A stretch of 64,000 bases of DNA from Tenrec ecaudatus (GCF_050624435.1 NC_134531.1:251300812-251364811); one strand, 5' to 3'. Counted from the first letter of the stretch, positions 22,835-34,805 are shown. Notes: generated by a model from the sequence alone, not told the origin. A program made the numbers and translations.

Positions 22835-23739
22835 ACCATATGCCAGGACATAACTCAAGTCTGAGTAAACTCAAACATGTAGAGGTCAGACTTCTCTCTC
22901 TGACCACTACACTATAAAGCTGGAAATCAATAAATGGAAGATAAGAAAAATCAAGGGCAAACACTTGGAAGATGAACAACTTTCTTCTTCAAAATGAGTA
23001 GATACTGGCCAAAATTAATTAGAGACAAAATTAAGAAGTTTTTAGGAGCTAAAGAAAATGAGAATACAATGTACTAAAACCTACGGGATACACAGAAGCA
23101 GTTATCAGAGGATTTCTGATAGTAATAAATGCATATACAAAGAAGGAAGAGAGGTTTATGGTCAATACTCTATCACAAAACCTCCTTCATTAGAACATAT
23201 TCAACAGAATAATCCCTCTAATAGCAAAATAAAAGAAATAATAAAAATCAGGGTGGAGATAAACAAGTGGGAAAACTACGTAAAAAATGAATGCAGTAAA
23301 AAGCTGTTTTTTGGAAAGGATTAGCAGAATTGACAAACCAGTGCCAAACCTAACCAAAGACAGGAAGGAGAAAACACCAATAGCCAGGATGAGGGATGCA
23401 ACGGGAAATTATAGCGGACCCTAATAAAACTGAAATAATAAATGCACAGTATTATAAAGGTCTGTTCTCCAGTGAATAAAACAACTTGAAAGACATGGAC
23501 AAATACTTGTAAAAACAATCCCTCCCAAGTTTATCCCATATATATGTCAAGAACCTAAACAGACCCATTGGAAAAGGAGATATGGAATTACCAACTAAAA
23601 AAGCTCCCAGCCCACACAGTTTGACAGGAGAATTCTACCAAACATTCAGGGAAGAGCTGACACCAATTCTATACGAGCTCTTCCAGAGCTAGAAAAGGAC
23701 AGCAAACTCCAAAACTCATTTTAAGAGGCTAATGTAACA

Positions 23740-23991
23740 GTGACACTCAAAGCGGGCAAGAATCCCACGGGAATAGATAACCGCAGACTGATATCTCTAA
23801 TGAACATCGATTCAAATATCCTTAAGAAAATGCTGGCCAATAGAATACAAAAGTATATAAAACAAGTGATTGATCATCACCAAGTGGTATTATATCAGGG
23901 ATGTAGGGATGGTTCAACATCTGAAAGTCTATTAATATTATCCATCATATTGACAACTGAAAGACAAGAACCACATGAAAATTTTAATTGA
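23740..23991 (+). pseudogene. L1 ORF2 reverse-transcriptase fragment
   Basis: The frame reads RLISLMNIDSNILKKMLANR followed by KQVIDHHQVVLYQGCRDG, matching the fingers part of L1 RT (YRPISLMN, then ILNKILANRIQ, then HDQVGFIPG). YRP has become RRL, and the frame breaks before the catalytic aspartates. No activity is possible. Confidence 0.85.
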
Positions 23992-24479
23992 TGCAGAAAA
24001 GGCAATTGACAATATTCAACACTCAGAAAGTAATATTTGAAGGAAATTACCTCAATATAATATAAGCTATATATGAAAACCCATTAGCCAGTGTTACAAT
24101 CAATGAAGAAAAGAAATAAAATTATCCCACTGATAAAGGGGTCAGGCAATGATTCCCCTTGTCCCCACTTTATTCAACATCATTCTGGAGATCTTAGCTA
24201 ATAACAGAAGGCTCCAAAAAGACATCAAAGATATTTGTCTGGGGAAAGAAGTGAAACTATCATTATTATCAGCTGATATTATTCTATATATTGAAAACTC
24301 CAAAGGCTAAACCGTAGGAGCTCTGGAAGCGGTAGAATAATATGGTAGAGTGGCAGCATACAAGAGCAACAAACAGAAGTCAATTGTATTGCTACATATA
24401 TTGGATAAGATCCCAGAAAAGGCAATCAAGAAGGTAGCACCCCTTACAATAGCCGAGCATGAATTGAGGGATATACATA

Positions 24480-24482
<3 letters not shown>

Positions 24483-24511
<29 letters not shown>
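24483..24511. repeat. (GATA)n microsatellite
   Basis: An imperfect GATA run with one GATG unit, inside the L1 ORF2 remnant. Confidence 0.9.
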
Positions 24512-24512
<1 letters not shown>

Positions 24513-24616
24513 TATATATCTGTATTACAAAACAGAACATTATAGACACCAAAAGTTATCTTCACACATGAAAGAATATCCCATGCTCGTGGTTCAGAAG
24601 ACTCAATATTGTAAAG

Positions 24617-25015
24617 ATGTCAATCCTACCCAGGGCACAATATAAGTTCAATGCAGTCCTGATACAAATACCAGCATCATTTTTCAAAGAAATGGAAAAA
24701 CTGACCACCAGCTTCATATGTAAAGGGAAGAAGCCCAGAATTAGCAAAGACCTCCCCAAGAAGAATAAAGTCAGAGGGCTTCTTGCATTACCTGACTTGC
24801 AAACCTATTACACAGCCACAGTGATTAAAACAACATTTTACTGGTGTAATGACAGATACACAAGCCAATGGATAGGAACAGAAAATCCAGAAACAAAATT
24901 AGCAGCAAACAGACAACTGGCCTTTGATAAGGGCCCCCAAAGCATCAAATGGGAGGTGGACACCTCATTAACAAATGGTGCTGGAAAAACTGGATATCTA
25001 CATGCAGAAAAATAA
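24617..25015 (+). pseudogene. L1 ORF2 C-terminal fragment
   Basis: This 132-codon frame is the longest L1 remnant in the window: MSILPRAQYKFNAVLIQIPA, FFKEMEKLTTSFICKGKKPR and KVRGLLALPDLQTYYTATVI match the conserved region after the RT domain. The next L1 block at 25136-25378 (KWGILKIKHLCTSKDF) is in another frame. The corresponding part of the younger L1 is at 37063-37640. Confidence 0.88.
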
Positions 25016-25470
25016 AGCAGGATCCTTACCTCACTTCATACACAAGAACAAATTCAAGGTGGTTCAAACCTCAAGATAAAACCCTAAACAATTAGGATTA
25101 TCAATGGGAGAATTGGGACAAACCTAAGAACCCTGGTGCAAGTAGTACATGGGCTACAAGAAATAAGGAAGTATACACTCACAGAAAAAGATAAAATAGA
25201 CAAGTGGGGCATACTAAAGATAAAACACCTGTGTACATCAAAAGACTTCATCAAGGGAGTAATAAGAGAGCCCACAGACTCCAAAAAGATATTCAGCAAT
25301 GACATGTCAGGCAAATGGTTATTACTAAAATCTACAAAACTCTGCAAGCTTACAATAAGAAAAAACCCAACTTTTTAAGAGGCTAACACAGAAGGGTAAA
25401 GCAAGTCTCCATAAAACCCAGAGATAAGGTTGGTTAAATTCTTCTTTGAATCCTGTCTGGAGTCACAACT

Positions 25471-25500
25471 GAAAACAACAACAACAACAACAAAAACAAC
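25471..25500. repeat. (CAA)n microsatellite
   Basis: A run of CAA units in the L1 ORF2 C-terminal remnant. Confidence 0.9.
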
Positions 25501-26554
25501 TGCCTTCTAAGGAAGTAGGCAAAAGACAAGAACAGAAGATTCACAGGAGAGGAAATTGAATGGCCAATAAATATGAGAAAGTGTTCCCAATCATTAGCCA
25601 TCCAGGCAATGCAAATTGAAACAACTCTAAGATACCACCTAACACCCTCAAAAATAGCTCAATTCAAAATATCAGAAAGCAACAATTTTTGGAGGGGATT
25701 TGCTGAGATAGGACCTCTCATCCACTGCTGGTGGTGTTATAGATATGTACAGCCACTGTGTAAAGCAATTTGGCATTCCCAAAACAGATGGAAATCAAGT
25801 TACCTTCCTACCCAGCAATCCTCCTACTGGGAATTTATCCAGAAGTAAGAAACAGATCATGACCAGACATGTGTGCTCCAATGTTCATTGTGGCATAGTT
25901 CACAATCACAAAGAATTGGAAACAGTCTAAATCAAAAGACAAATTGATTTTAAAACTCTGTTATGTTCACACAATGAAGTAGTATGCATCCCTAAAAAGC
26001 AGTGATGGGAACATGAAGCATATCTTCTCATGGAAAGAGTTGGAGGGTATTATGCTAAATAAAGGTACTCAAGCACAAACGGACAAGTATAACATGGGTC
26101 CTCTGAGGTAATTTTAAGCAGAATAATGGGCATAGAGGAAAATACACATAACACACAGCTCCTGGGCTAAAGTTCAGGTACTCTGTCAGGGGTCAGACCA
26201 AACCAACGGATATATATGGCATCAAAAATAAAAAGAAAAAAAATTTAAAGGCAGATAGAATTTCCTCCTCTCTCATGCATTTATGACCCACATAGGGAGG
26301 AGGGAAGCAAAAAGATGGTATTGGGAGAGCAGGGCACTAATCCACTCATGGAGAGGGTATTGTTTAAGTCTCCAAAGGAAAGGGAAAGAGAGACCTTATT
26401 CCAGTGGGTCAATTCTTGAGGGTGATGTACCTGCACAGAGCAACTCATTAACAGAGTTCTGCAGGTCTGGCCCCAGCTTGAGATATGATTTCCCTTTCCT
26501 AGATGACAGTGATACAGAGGACAGCACTGAAGATATAGCCTAGAGAAAGAAACT

Positions 26555-26592
26555 AAGAGGGAAAGAGAGAGAGAGGGAGAGAGAGAAAGAGT
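26555..26592. repeat. (GA)n-rich tract
   Basis: GAGAGAGAGAGGGAGA-type run in the L1 3' UTR; a complementary CT run lies at about 26934-26950. Confidence 0.85.
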
Positions 26593-27340
26593 CCTCATTT
26601 GGGCACACCTAGCCTTGAGGATGATATTCCTGCTAGGAGCAGCGAGGACCCCAGGGCCGGCCTCAGCTCTAGACATAATGCCTCCTACCTACATCACAGT
26701 GGTACCGAGGACAGCACCAAAGATACACTGTGGGGAGTGCAGCCGGTTTGACCAGCCCAAATTGGGGTAAACCTAGAAGGAGTAACAATAGATGAGCAAT
26801 GGGAACAAAGCCATGAAGTCCCTGAGGAATCCCCAAAGTATACCTGACTCGGGGGGCAGTGTTTGGCACTGTATCTGAACAGGTTGAAGGATACTAACAA
26901 AGGTCAGCAGTTAGATTTGGAACAATTTATATTCTCTCTCTCTCTCTCTGTTTCTCTCCCATGTCTATCTATAGAAGATAGGAAGGATAAGCAATCCCAG
27001 GAATCAGCAATGGGGGTGTGGGAGAGGAGGAGGGAGGAGGAGAACAGTGAGCCAATAACATCAGGGACAGGAGAATAACAAGGGATCTCAAATCAATGGT
27101 GAGGAGGGTGCAGTGTTCCTGGTTGTGTTTGATCACTGTAATATATCTGAGAGGAATTACTGAGTGGTGAACAATGGGTGAAGATGATAGTGGGGCAGGA
27201 GGAAAGAAAAAAGAAATAGAGGAAATAAATTATATATGTGTGTATAAATATAAATATGTATGCAAATATGTAAATATATAAAGATAGGTGTATATTCAGG
27301 GTACAGTACAGCACTGATGAAACACATAACTATCATCTAG

Positions 27341-27895
27341 TTTTTTTTATTAAATACTTTTATTGGGGTTCTTACATCTCTTATCACAATCCATACATTC
27401 ATCCATTGTGTCAAATGCATTTGCACATATGCTGCCATCATCATTTTCAAAGAATTCTCCTCCCACTTGAGCCCCTGATATCAGCTCCCCATTTCTTCCC
27501 CCTCCTTTCCCCGCCCACCCTCCATCACAAACTCTTCATAAATTATAGATTATTATTTTCATATCTTACATCATCCTCCATCACCCCTCACCCACTTTTG
27601 CATTGTTCATCCCCCTGGGAGGGGGTTATATGTTTATCCTTGTGATCGATTTCCCCTTTCTTCCCCCACCCTTCCCTAATCTTCCTGGTATCTCTACTTT
27701 CACTGTTGTCCCTGAGGGGTTTATCTATCCTGGATTCCCCGTGTTTCAGACTCTTATCTGTAGCAGTGTGTGCATGTTCTGGTCTAATCTGATTTGTAAG
27801 GTAAAATTGAGGTCATGACAGTGGGGTGAAGGAAGCACCAAAGAACTAGAGGGAAGTTGTGTGTTTCATCATTGCTATACTGTACCCTGATTGGC
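27341..27895 (-). mobile_element. Tenrec-type L1 3' end inserted into an L1 3' UTR
   Basis: It begins with a T-run and the antisense L1 terminus (TTTTATTGGGGTTCTTACAT, CAATCCATACATTCATCC) and runs to about TGTACCCTGATTGGCTC. The host (+) L1 3' UTR continues on the right at TATCTCCTTCCCCCACTA. The insertion point is close to the homologous point within the host's own 3' UTR, so the left flank (27295-27330) and the right end of the insert form an inverted repeat. Confidence 0.85.
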
Positions 27896-28498
27896 TCTAT
27901 TTTTAAAAAATATCTCCTTCCCCCACTATTACAGCCTTAGTTTTACATTACTAATTTTGCTAGACCTGCATATGTTCAATTGTATAATTTAGTTATTTGA
28001 TGCATGGATTCCAAGATAGATAAACCCTTCAGAAACAGTAATGGGAGTAATGATTCCCTGAGGGCACAGGAAGAGAGGTGGTTGGAGAAGGGAGGTAAGG
28101 GGGAATTGATAGCAATGATAACTGTATAACCCCATTCAAGGGGAACAAACAACAGAATTATAGGTGAATGGATACATTAGAGGTGTAAGATAGTTCAATA
28201 ATAATAATAAATACTACTAATAATGATATACTGTATTTTAAGGGTTCATGGGAGTGGTAGGGGAGGGGAGGGAGGGGATAAAGGAGCATAGATGTCAAAG
28301 AGTTCAAGAAGAAAATAACTGTTTTGAAAATGATGGTGGCAGCAATTATACAATTATGCTTGATCTAATGGAAACAATGGATTTTTATAATATCTATAAG
28401 AGCACCTAATAAAATGATAAAAAGAACAATATTACAAGCAGGATATTTACATTGCTGTAATCCATCAGCCTTATTCAAATTCTTCCAATTTTGCCCCT

Positions 28499-28998
28499 TG
28501 TATTAGTCTGGGTACTTTAGAGAAACAAATCCACAGACACTCATGTATAAGAGAGAGTTTTATATATAGGCTAAGTGTTCATCAAGAAACCATCCCAACC
28601 CAGTGCTGCCCAAGCCCATAAGTCTAACATTAACCCATATGTCCCAACACCAATCCACAAAGTCCTCCTCCAGCTCACAAAGCAGATGCAATGGCACTGA
28701 TTGCAGGAGGAAAGCCGAGTCAGTGAATGTATAAGCATCTCAGCGCTGGCAGGGGTCTCCATATGGCTGCTCCAGCACCCAGGGCTGCATGGGGGTAGGT
28801 CCATGTGGTTTCTCCTTGGGAATGCCTTGCAGGAAGTCAGCCTTGCAAGCTGAAGCTAGGAACTGCTAAGGCAGCTGCACCCTGGTCTAACCATCACAAA
28901 GCAAGAGAAAGACGAGGCTCACTGAGCCATTTATCCCTCTGCCCTTCAATTAATCCCCCAAGTGTTTATCAGCCGGGTTGATACAATTAACTAACTCA
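28499..28998 (-). mobile_element. Solo LTR, ERVL/MLT2-like group
   Basis: It starts TGTATTAGTCTGGGTACTTT and ends CTAACTCA. The flanks CCCCT (28494-28498) and CCTCT (28999-29003) are a likely decayed 5-bp TSD. Collinear with 14328-14829 and 58982-59498. Confidence 0.85.
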
Positions 28999-29089
28999 CC
29001 TCTAGTCCTACAATGTGTGTATCATGTTATCTGTAATCAAATCATATATGTTTGTTTATGTATCAAACACTTTAGCCAAGAAGCTGAAC

Positions 29090-30555
29090 AATTCCAAATT
29101 TTTCAAAACTTTAAATTTTTATTGTGAATTAGCTGGGAGCATACATATTAGAATATCATTTTTGTATTCAACAGCTTAAACAACTTTTAAACCTCCCTAT
29201 GGATTGTCCTATATCCTATTTGCCCTTTCCCCATCTTCCTCTTATAGAATAGTATCTTCCTTTCATCTGAGTTAACACCTATACACTGTAGCATACTATT
29301 TCATCTACCTTCTCCCTCTCAGGTAACCATCAAAGTCTCTTCCTTTTGGTAAGAAAAATATGATTGCTATTCTTTTCGTAAAAGTGGTCTCATAAAATAT
29401 TTGTCCTTTCGGACTAACTTCACATAGCATAAAGTCTTCTAAATCCATCCACATCATGAGGTGTTTCACAATTTCAGCATTATTCTTTAATAATGCTTGG
29501 TATTCTTTTGTGTATATATATCAAAGTTTATTTATCCACTGTTCCACTGATGGGAATTTAGGTTGTTTACATCTTCTTGCTACTTTGAAGAGGGCTGCAA
29601 TGAACATGAGTATGTTCATTCTTTGTTCCTTATTTTTGTAGGGATATGCCAAGTAGTGTGATTGCTGGGTCATATGATATTTCTATTTCCAAAAGTTTGA
29701 GGAAGCTCCATAGCTACATTGGTTGTACTGTTTCACAGGCACATCAGCAGTATATAAAGGATCGAATCTCTTCACCCCACATCCAGCATTTATTGTTTTC
29801 TAATTTTTGAGCATTGCTATCAATGTCAATGTGAGATGGTATCTCATCATTGTTTTGATTTGCATCTTTCTGGTGACTAGTGATCATGGTAAGATGTTTG
29901 CCGGCAGCTTGAATGTCTCCTTTGGTAAAATGCCTGTTCAAGTCTTCCGTCTATTTTTTCAGTTGGGTTTTTCATCCTTTCCTCGCTGAGGTATTGTAGT
30001 TTTCAATATATTTCAGAGATTAGTTCCTTGTTAAATATGTCAATACCAAAATTTCCCCTCAGTCTGTGGATTTTCTTTTTCACTCTTGGTGAAGCCTTTT
30101 GATGAATATGAGTGTCTGATTTCAGCATGTCCCAGTCATCTATTTGGTCTCCTATTGCACGTGTGCTTTTAATTATGTCTGACAATGTGTTTATAACATA
30201 TTAAGACCGCTGAGTTGGTCCCTAATTTTTCATTGATTATCCTTATATTTCTAGGATTTACATTTAGGTCTTTAATACATCTTGAATTCATTTTTGTATG
30301 TGGGGTAAGGTATGGGTCCTGTTTCATTTTTCCAAAAGTGGAAATCCAGTCTTGCTAACATCATTTGTTGAAGAGACTCTCTTCTTCATTAATGTCTTTT
30401 GACCTTCTGTTTAAAAATTTTAAATATGGATTTATTTCTTGATTTGCTATTCTATTCTGATCCTCTATCTTTTATTCATTGCACCAGTACCAGGTTGTTA
30501 TGATTACTATAGCTATCTAGTAGGTTTTGTAGTTGGAAAGTGAGAGGCTTTCTGC
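29090..30555 (-). mobile_element. Old L1 LINE, ORF2 3' portion, antisense
   Basis: The antisense ORF2 segments appear in the expected order: ACTAACTTCACATAGCATAA, GGAATTTAGGTTGTTTACAT, GTGAGATGGTATCTCATCAT, ATGTCCCAGTCATCTATTTG and CACCAGTACCAGGTTGTTAT. It is better preserved than the copy at 1-1330 and covers the same region. Stops occur in all frames. Confidence 0.85.
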
Positions 30556-30574
30556 TCTTTTCTTATTTAGCGGT

Positions 30575-30717
30575 GGGCTTAAGACCGAAACCCCATATTG
30601 TGAGAAGCAGCAGATGACTGCTGTGGTGGTCTTTGGATTTGGTTCAGATCTCTTGCCTTGAATGTGCCCAATATACGGTGGGCTGGGATTAAGATGTACT
30701 TAACAATTTCAATGATT
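30575..30717 (+). repeat. Unclassified repeat, copy 1
   Basis: The segments GTGAGAAGCAGCAGATGACT, TTTGGATTTGG and AGATCTCTTGCCTTGAATGTGC recur in the same order at 58598-58760. The family is not recognised; length and composition suit a SINE-like retroposon. Confidence 0.45.
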
Positions 30718-31420
30718 ATGGTTAGGTGCCATTGAGCTGATTCTGACCATAGTGACTTTATGCACAATGGAAAAAAATACTTCCTGGCCCTGTGCCATTC
30801 TCAGAATTTTCCTATGTTTGAGCCCATTGGTACAACCCCTATTTTAAGCCATCTTCTTGAGGGCCTTACTCTTTTTCATCGCCCCTCTACTTTACTAAAC
30901 ATGATGTCCTTCTCCAAAGACTGGTCTGTCCTGAGAACATGTCCAAAGTATGTAAGAAGAAGTCTTGCCATTCTTGCTTCTAAGGAGCACTCTGGTTGTG
31001 CTTTCCCCCAAAGAGATTGGTTTGTCCTTTAGCATCCACGGTACTTGGAATATTCTCCAGTATCACAATTCAAATGCATCCCTTTTTCTTCCTTAGTGAA
31101 TGCCCCATCCCTCACATGCATGTGAGGCCATTCAAAATGCCATGGCTCAGAGAAACTTATTCCTCCAAGTAACAGTCTTGCCTTTCAATACTTTCACGAA
31201 GTTTTGTGCAGCAGATTTACTTAGTAATTCAACACATCTTTTGGTCCCTTGAATGCTGCTTCCATGAGCATTAATTGTGGATCCACACAAGATAAAATCC
31301 TAGACAACGTCAGTCTTTTCTCCATTTACCATGATGCTAACTATTTGTCCAGTAGTGAGGATTTTGGTCTTCTGGACATTGAGTTTCAATAGTGCCTCTG
31401 TCTAGGTAGCCATCTTAAAT
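30718..31420 (-). mobile_element. RTE LINE, 3' part, antisense
   Basis: It begins with the antisense RTE 3' end (GGTTAGGTGCCATTGAGCTG) and continues through AACATGATGTCCTTCTCC, TGTCCAAAGTATGTAAGAAG, TAAGGAGCACTCTGGTTGTG and TAATTGTGGATCCACACAAG to GTGAGGATTTTGGTCTTCTG. It is 5'-truncated at about 31420, and all frames are broken. Confidence 0.88.
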
Positions 31421-31507
31421 GAGAAGTGAAGTTGGCTTTTCCACACAGCATATGTCCTGGAGATTTCAAGCCATTTTGTGTGGCAGTGGTGTGCTGTTTA
31501 TATATTT

Positions 31508-31845
31508 TGGAATAAGAACCCAGGAGATATTGTTGGGCTAACACTGGACTGTTAACTGTAAGGTCAGTGGTTCAAATTTAGCAGACAATCGGCAGGGAGA
31601 AAGACGAGGCTATCTGATCCAATAAAGATTTGTAGCCCATGAGGCAGAGTCCATGTGACTGAAAGATTGAGGACCAGATGGCACAACTGAGAAGACGTGC
31701 TGCAGACAAAAGAACTGTGTCCTTATTATTTTTTAAAAGTCATTTCCCCCAATGAATACCTATAGTTAATTTGCATGGCTATTGCAAAAGCTATTGGAAG
31801 CTATCAATTGGGATTGACTCAATGGCAGTGGGTTTGTTTTTTAGT
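31508..31845 (+). mobile_element. Chimeric AfroSINE with an unrelated insert
   Basis: The AfroSINE head is clear (ACACTGGACTGTTAACTGTA, GGTCAGTGGTTCAAATTTAG, GACGAGGCTATCTGATCC), as is the tail (GGGATTGACTCAATGGCAGT). The middle, about 31633-31795, is a different repeat whose longer copy is at 35920-36100 (shared segments GTGACTGAAAGATTGAGGAC here, and CAGACAAAAGAACTGTGTCC). The expected CTATAGGGTCGCTATGAG section of the SINE is replaced. Confidence 0.65.
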
Positions 31846-32212
31846 ATTTCGTGAGTATGCATACAACCATTTGGTTACGTTTTCATGTAAAATCAGTTTG
31901 GGTAACCATTCATTTGTTGAAGGTTATCTGAGATGATTTTTTTTTGAGTGATTACAAAAATAGTTGAGCTCCCAGAATACATTTTAGGACTATTCTATTT
32001 AGTCTTACAGGGTTTCTATGAGGCAGAATTGACCGACCAGCCCACAGCAACCTGAACCATTTGTATACTGGTGTTTGTATGAACAAGATTTCTATTTCTC
32101 TGGGATAAAAGCCCAAGAGTAAAATTGTGGGTTCTATGGTACCTGCATGTTTTATTTTGCAAAAAACAGAAATTGTTTCAGTTTTCACATATATTTTGAG
32201 TCTCTCTGATAA

Positions 32213-32395
32213 GGACCCCTGGTGTTGTAGTGCTTATGCATTGGGCTGCAATCAGAACGGTTGAGCATTTGAAATCACCAAAAGCTCCATGGGAGAAAGA
32301 TTGTGCTTTCTACTCCTGTAAGCAGTAACTCTCCCAGGGAAACCCACAGCAGGTCACTATGAGTTAGCATGGATTTGATGACAGTGAGTTTTTTG
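32213..32395 (+). mobile_element. AfroSINE
   Basis: Head CCCCTGGTGTTGTAGTGCTT, then CATTGGGCTGCAATCAGAAC, GCTTTCTACTCCTGTAAGCA, AGGGAAACCCACAGCAGG and tail ATTTGATGACAGTGAGTTTT. Full length with an intact order. Confidence 0.88.
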
Positions 32396-32429
32396 TATTT
32401 TTATAGTTTAGTGTATATATGTTTGGGAT

Positions 32430-33145
32430 TAATGTTTTTTCCAAGTGCATCATTATGTCATGCCCATTTAAAAAATTAATGTTTGCATTAATTTTATTTG
32501 CAATAATTAATTGAATCTTTTTTCCATCCTTTACTTTCAACCAGTTGATTTTAAAGGTAACTGAGATAGTTTATTGTGCTAGCCTGGCTGACAAACACAA
32601 GTGGGATTAATTGAAGGGTAGAGAGATAAGTGGTTCACCTCTCGCTATTTAATCATCAGACCAGTGTGCAGCTGCCTTGAGTTTATGCCTCAATTTAAAG
32701 GGCATACTACCTGTGGGACGCCTAGACTGTGGACTGTGTCGCTGTAAGTTGAGGTCCCTTTAAGACCACACGGATGAAATTTTCATCTCCGGAGCTGAGG
32801 ACTGACAGCTGGTGACCTGCCTTGCTGTTTGCTGCCTGTGCTGGGATAACCTATCTCTCTCTCTACAGAGGATTACCTGACGGCCCTCAAGACTTGAAGG
32901 ACTGCCAGTGTCTCACAACTCTCTCATGGAGTGAGTCGCACTGAGCAATTTGTAGTGCTTTATAATTTAATTGTTCATTTCTTCTGTTATATATCTATCT
33001 GTTTATAATTTAACTATTCATTTATTGTGTTATATAGCTATCTTTATAAATATATATATAATTATCAGCAATCTGGTTTTATCTCTCTAGAGAACCCTAT
33101 CTAACACAGCAACTCTTGTAAACAGTCTATATATATTCCCCCCAA
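32430..33145 (-). mobile_element. Ancient L1M-type fragment, split by a solo LTR
   Basis: The left part (TCATTATGTCATGCCCATTT, TTTTTTCCATCCTTTACTTT, CAACCAGTTGATTTTAAAG) and the right part after 33108 (ACTCTTGTAAACAGTCTATA) are consecutive in old mammalian L1 antisense sequence, so the LTR between them is an insertion. Confidence 0.6.
32562..33108 (+). mobile_element. Solo LTR, related subfamily, plus orientation
   Basis: It starts TGAGATAGTTTATTGTGCTA and ends CTCTAGAGAACCCTATCTAA then CACA. TSD is GTAAC (32557-32561) against GCAAC (33109-33113). The first 130 bp resembles the reverse-oriented LTRs at 9180 and 14328; the body (CCTGACGGCCCTCAAGACTT region) diverges, so it is a different subfamily. 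The AT-rich TTTATAATTTAA segment near the 3' part occurs twice. Confidence 0.82.
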
Positions 33146-33370
33146 AGCACAATCTTTTCATTGTGAATTGGGTGGTAGTTTACAAAGCAGATAAGTTTTC
33201 CATTCAACATTTCACACACATTTTGTTTCGTGGCATTGATTATAGTCATTAAAATATGACATCATTCAGCCCCTTCCTTCCCTGTGTTTCTTGTGTCCAT
33301 TCTTCCAACTTTCCTAAACACTCTGAACATTGTCCTGAGCCCCCAGAAAATCTTTTCTTTTTCAGTTTTT
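33146..33370 (-). mobile_element. Possible older L1 3' end fragment
   Basis: The segments TCTTTTCATTGTGAATTGGG and TTCCATTCAACATTTCACAC resemble the antisense 3' end of an older afrotherian L1. Recognition is by memory of similar sequences only. Confidence 0.4.
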
Positions 33371-33397
33371 AAAATGGCTTTATTGGGATGTGTTTCT

Positions 33398-33482
33398 CTT
33401 TTTAATTTAAATAATTTTATTGGGGCTCATACCACTCTTATTACAAGCCATACATCCATCCATTGTATCAAGCATATTTGTA
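33398..33482 (-). mobile_element. Tenrec-type L1 extreme 3' end
   Basis: Antisense terminus ATAATTTTATTGGGGCTCAT, then CATACATCCATCCATTGTAT and ATATTTGTACATTT. About 85 bp long, inserted in the older L1. Confidence 0.8.
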
Positions 33483-34275
33483 CATTTTTTCATTGGCATG
33501 TATTTTACATAACATAAAATTCAATAGTTCAATAACAACAAGAAGAGTTGTACAATTAGCAATACAACCAATTATTGAACATTTTATTCATCTTGTACCG
33601 ATTGTTATTAGCTCCCCAATTTTTTCCACCTCCCCTGCCATACTCACAAGGAACCATTAATCCCTGTACTGTGTTTATAGGTTTACTTATCCTGGATTTG
33701 ATATACAGAAAAACATTTTTAAAAACTAACAAGAATTACAAAGTAAAACAGATAAAAACCTCAAGTGAAAAGAAATAAAAAATATTAAAAAGTAGAACAT
33801 ATTTGAATGGATCACGAGAGAGATCAAATGATAAGATGCTCATTTCAACCAAACTTCATCTGCAACAATTCACTTTCCAATGCATTCTGCATGATACAAG
33901 GGCATCTCTGATCCATGGTCAGAGGGAATCTGCCAGGGACTCAATCATGTATATTTCCCCTTCACTTTTTTGTTTTTCTTTTAACTGAAACAGCTTTAAA
34001 ATGGGTCAAAGAGACAAGCTATACCTGGAATAATTAGCATTACTCACATCCATCAACTTTGATCAGAGGGCATTCACCAGAGGCTTAATCTATGTGTGGA
34101 CCCTGCAAATGAAATTTGTGTTTTTACTCTCATCCAGAGCCTTCTGCCAACTAGGGATTCACAATCCAAGCTCTGATACCATACTTCTTTAGATTTGAAT
34201 TATATTATTTACAATACTTGGATCACATGTAAACTTAATTGATGCCTCACTTAAATGGCTGCTGGTTTGAAAACA

Positions 34276-34805
34276 AGTCTTACAGCTTTCCCCCAGTTCC
34301 TAAGTGCTTCCTCCCCCTCAACTACCATGATCCGAATTCTACCTTGCAGGAATGGATAGAGCAGAGGATGTACACTGGTGCAGATAGGAGCTGGAGGCAC
34401 AGGGAATCCAGGGCGGATGATACCTTCAGAACCAGGGGGTAAGGGGAGATACTGGGAGAGTAGAGGGTGAGTGGGTTGGAAAGAGGGAACCAAGTATAAG
34501 GATCCACATGTGACCTCCTCCCTGGGGGACGGACAACAGAGAAGGGGGTGAAGGGAGACGCCAGATAGGGAAAGATATGACAAAATAATAATTTATAAAT
34601 TATCAAGGGCTCATGATGGTGGGGGTAGCGGGGAGGGAGGGGGAAAAAAGAGGACCTGATGCAAAGGGCTTAAGTGGAGAGCAAATGCTTTGAAAATGAT
34701 TAGGGCAAAGAATGTACAGATGTGTTTTATACAATTGATGTATGCATATGTATGGATTGTGATAAGAGTTGTATGAGCCCCTAATAAAATGTTTTAAAAA
34801 ATAAA
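34276..34805 (+). mobile_element. Tenrec-type L1 3' end
   Basis: About 530 bp of 3' UTR: GGATAGAGCAGAGGATGTAC, TCCAGGGCGGATGATACC, a G-rich tract at 34619-34644 and the terminus CCCCTAATAAAATG with an A-rich tail. A possible short TSD AAAAC flanks it. The apparent open frames on the minus strand here (34251-34606) are shadows of this noncoding repeat. Confidence 0.88.

Larger units (their letters stand above)
21150..28435 (+). mobile_element. Near-complete dead L1 LINE, heavily interrupted
   Basis: Plus-strand L1 order is preserved: an ORF1-like or junction region at 21300-21480, the start of ORF2 at 22000-22165, endonuclease around 22508-22860, reverse transcriptase at 23740-24300, ORF2 C-terminal part at 24600-26110 and a long 3' UTR to the terminus GCACCTAATAAAATGA at about 28415. 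Insertions are a solo LTR (21483-21995), an LTR fragment (22170-22507) and an antisense L1 end (27341-27895). Without them the element is about 5.9 kb. Every ORF2 block is in a different frame, and the RT active site reads SADI instead of the expected Y/FADD near 24268. Confidence 0.85.

Noticed and set aside
26281-26676. 131-codon minus-strand frame with a run of Ser-Leu
   Set aside because: It is the reverse reading of a GA-rich L1 3' UTR; the Ser-Leu run is the (GA)n tract.
27295-27900. Twin-priming inversion of a single L1
   Set aside because: Host 3' UTR sequence continues in order on both sides of the antisense piece, and the antisense piece has its own poly(A) end, so a separate nested insertion explains it better.
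34251-34606. Two overlapping proline/serine-rich minus-strand frames
   Set aside because: Both are antisense readings of a noncoding L1 3' UTR that recurs elsewhere in the window.
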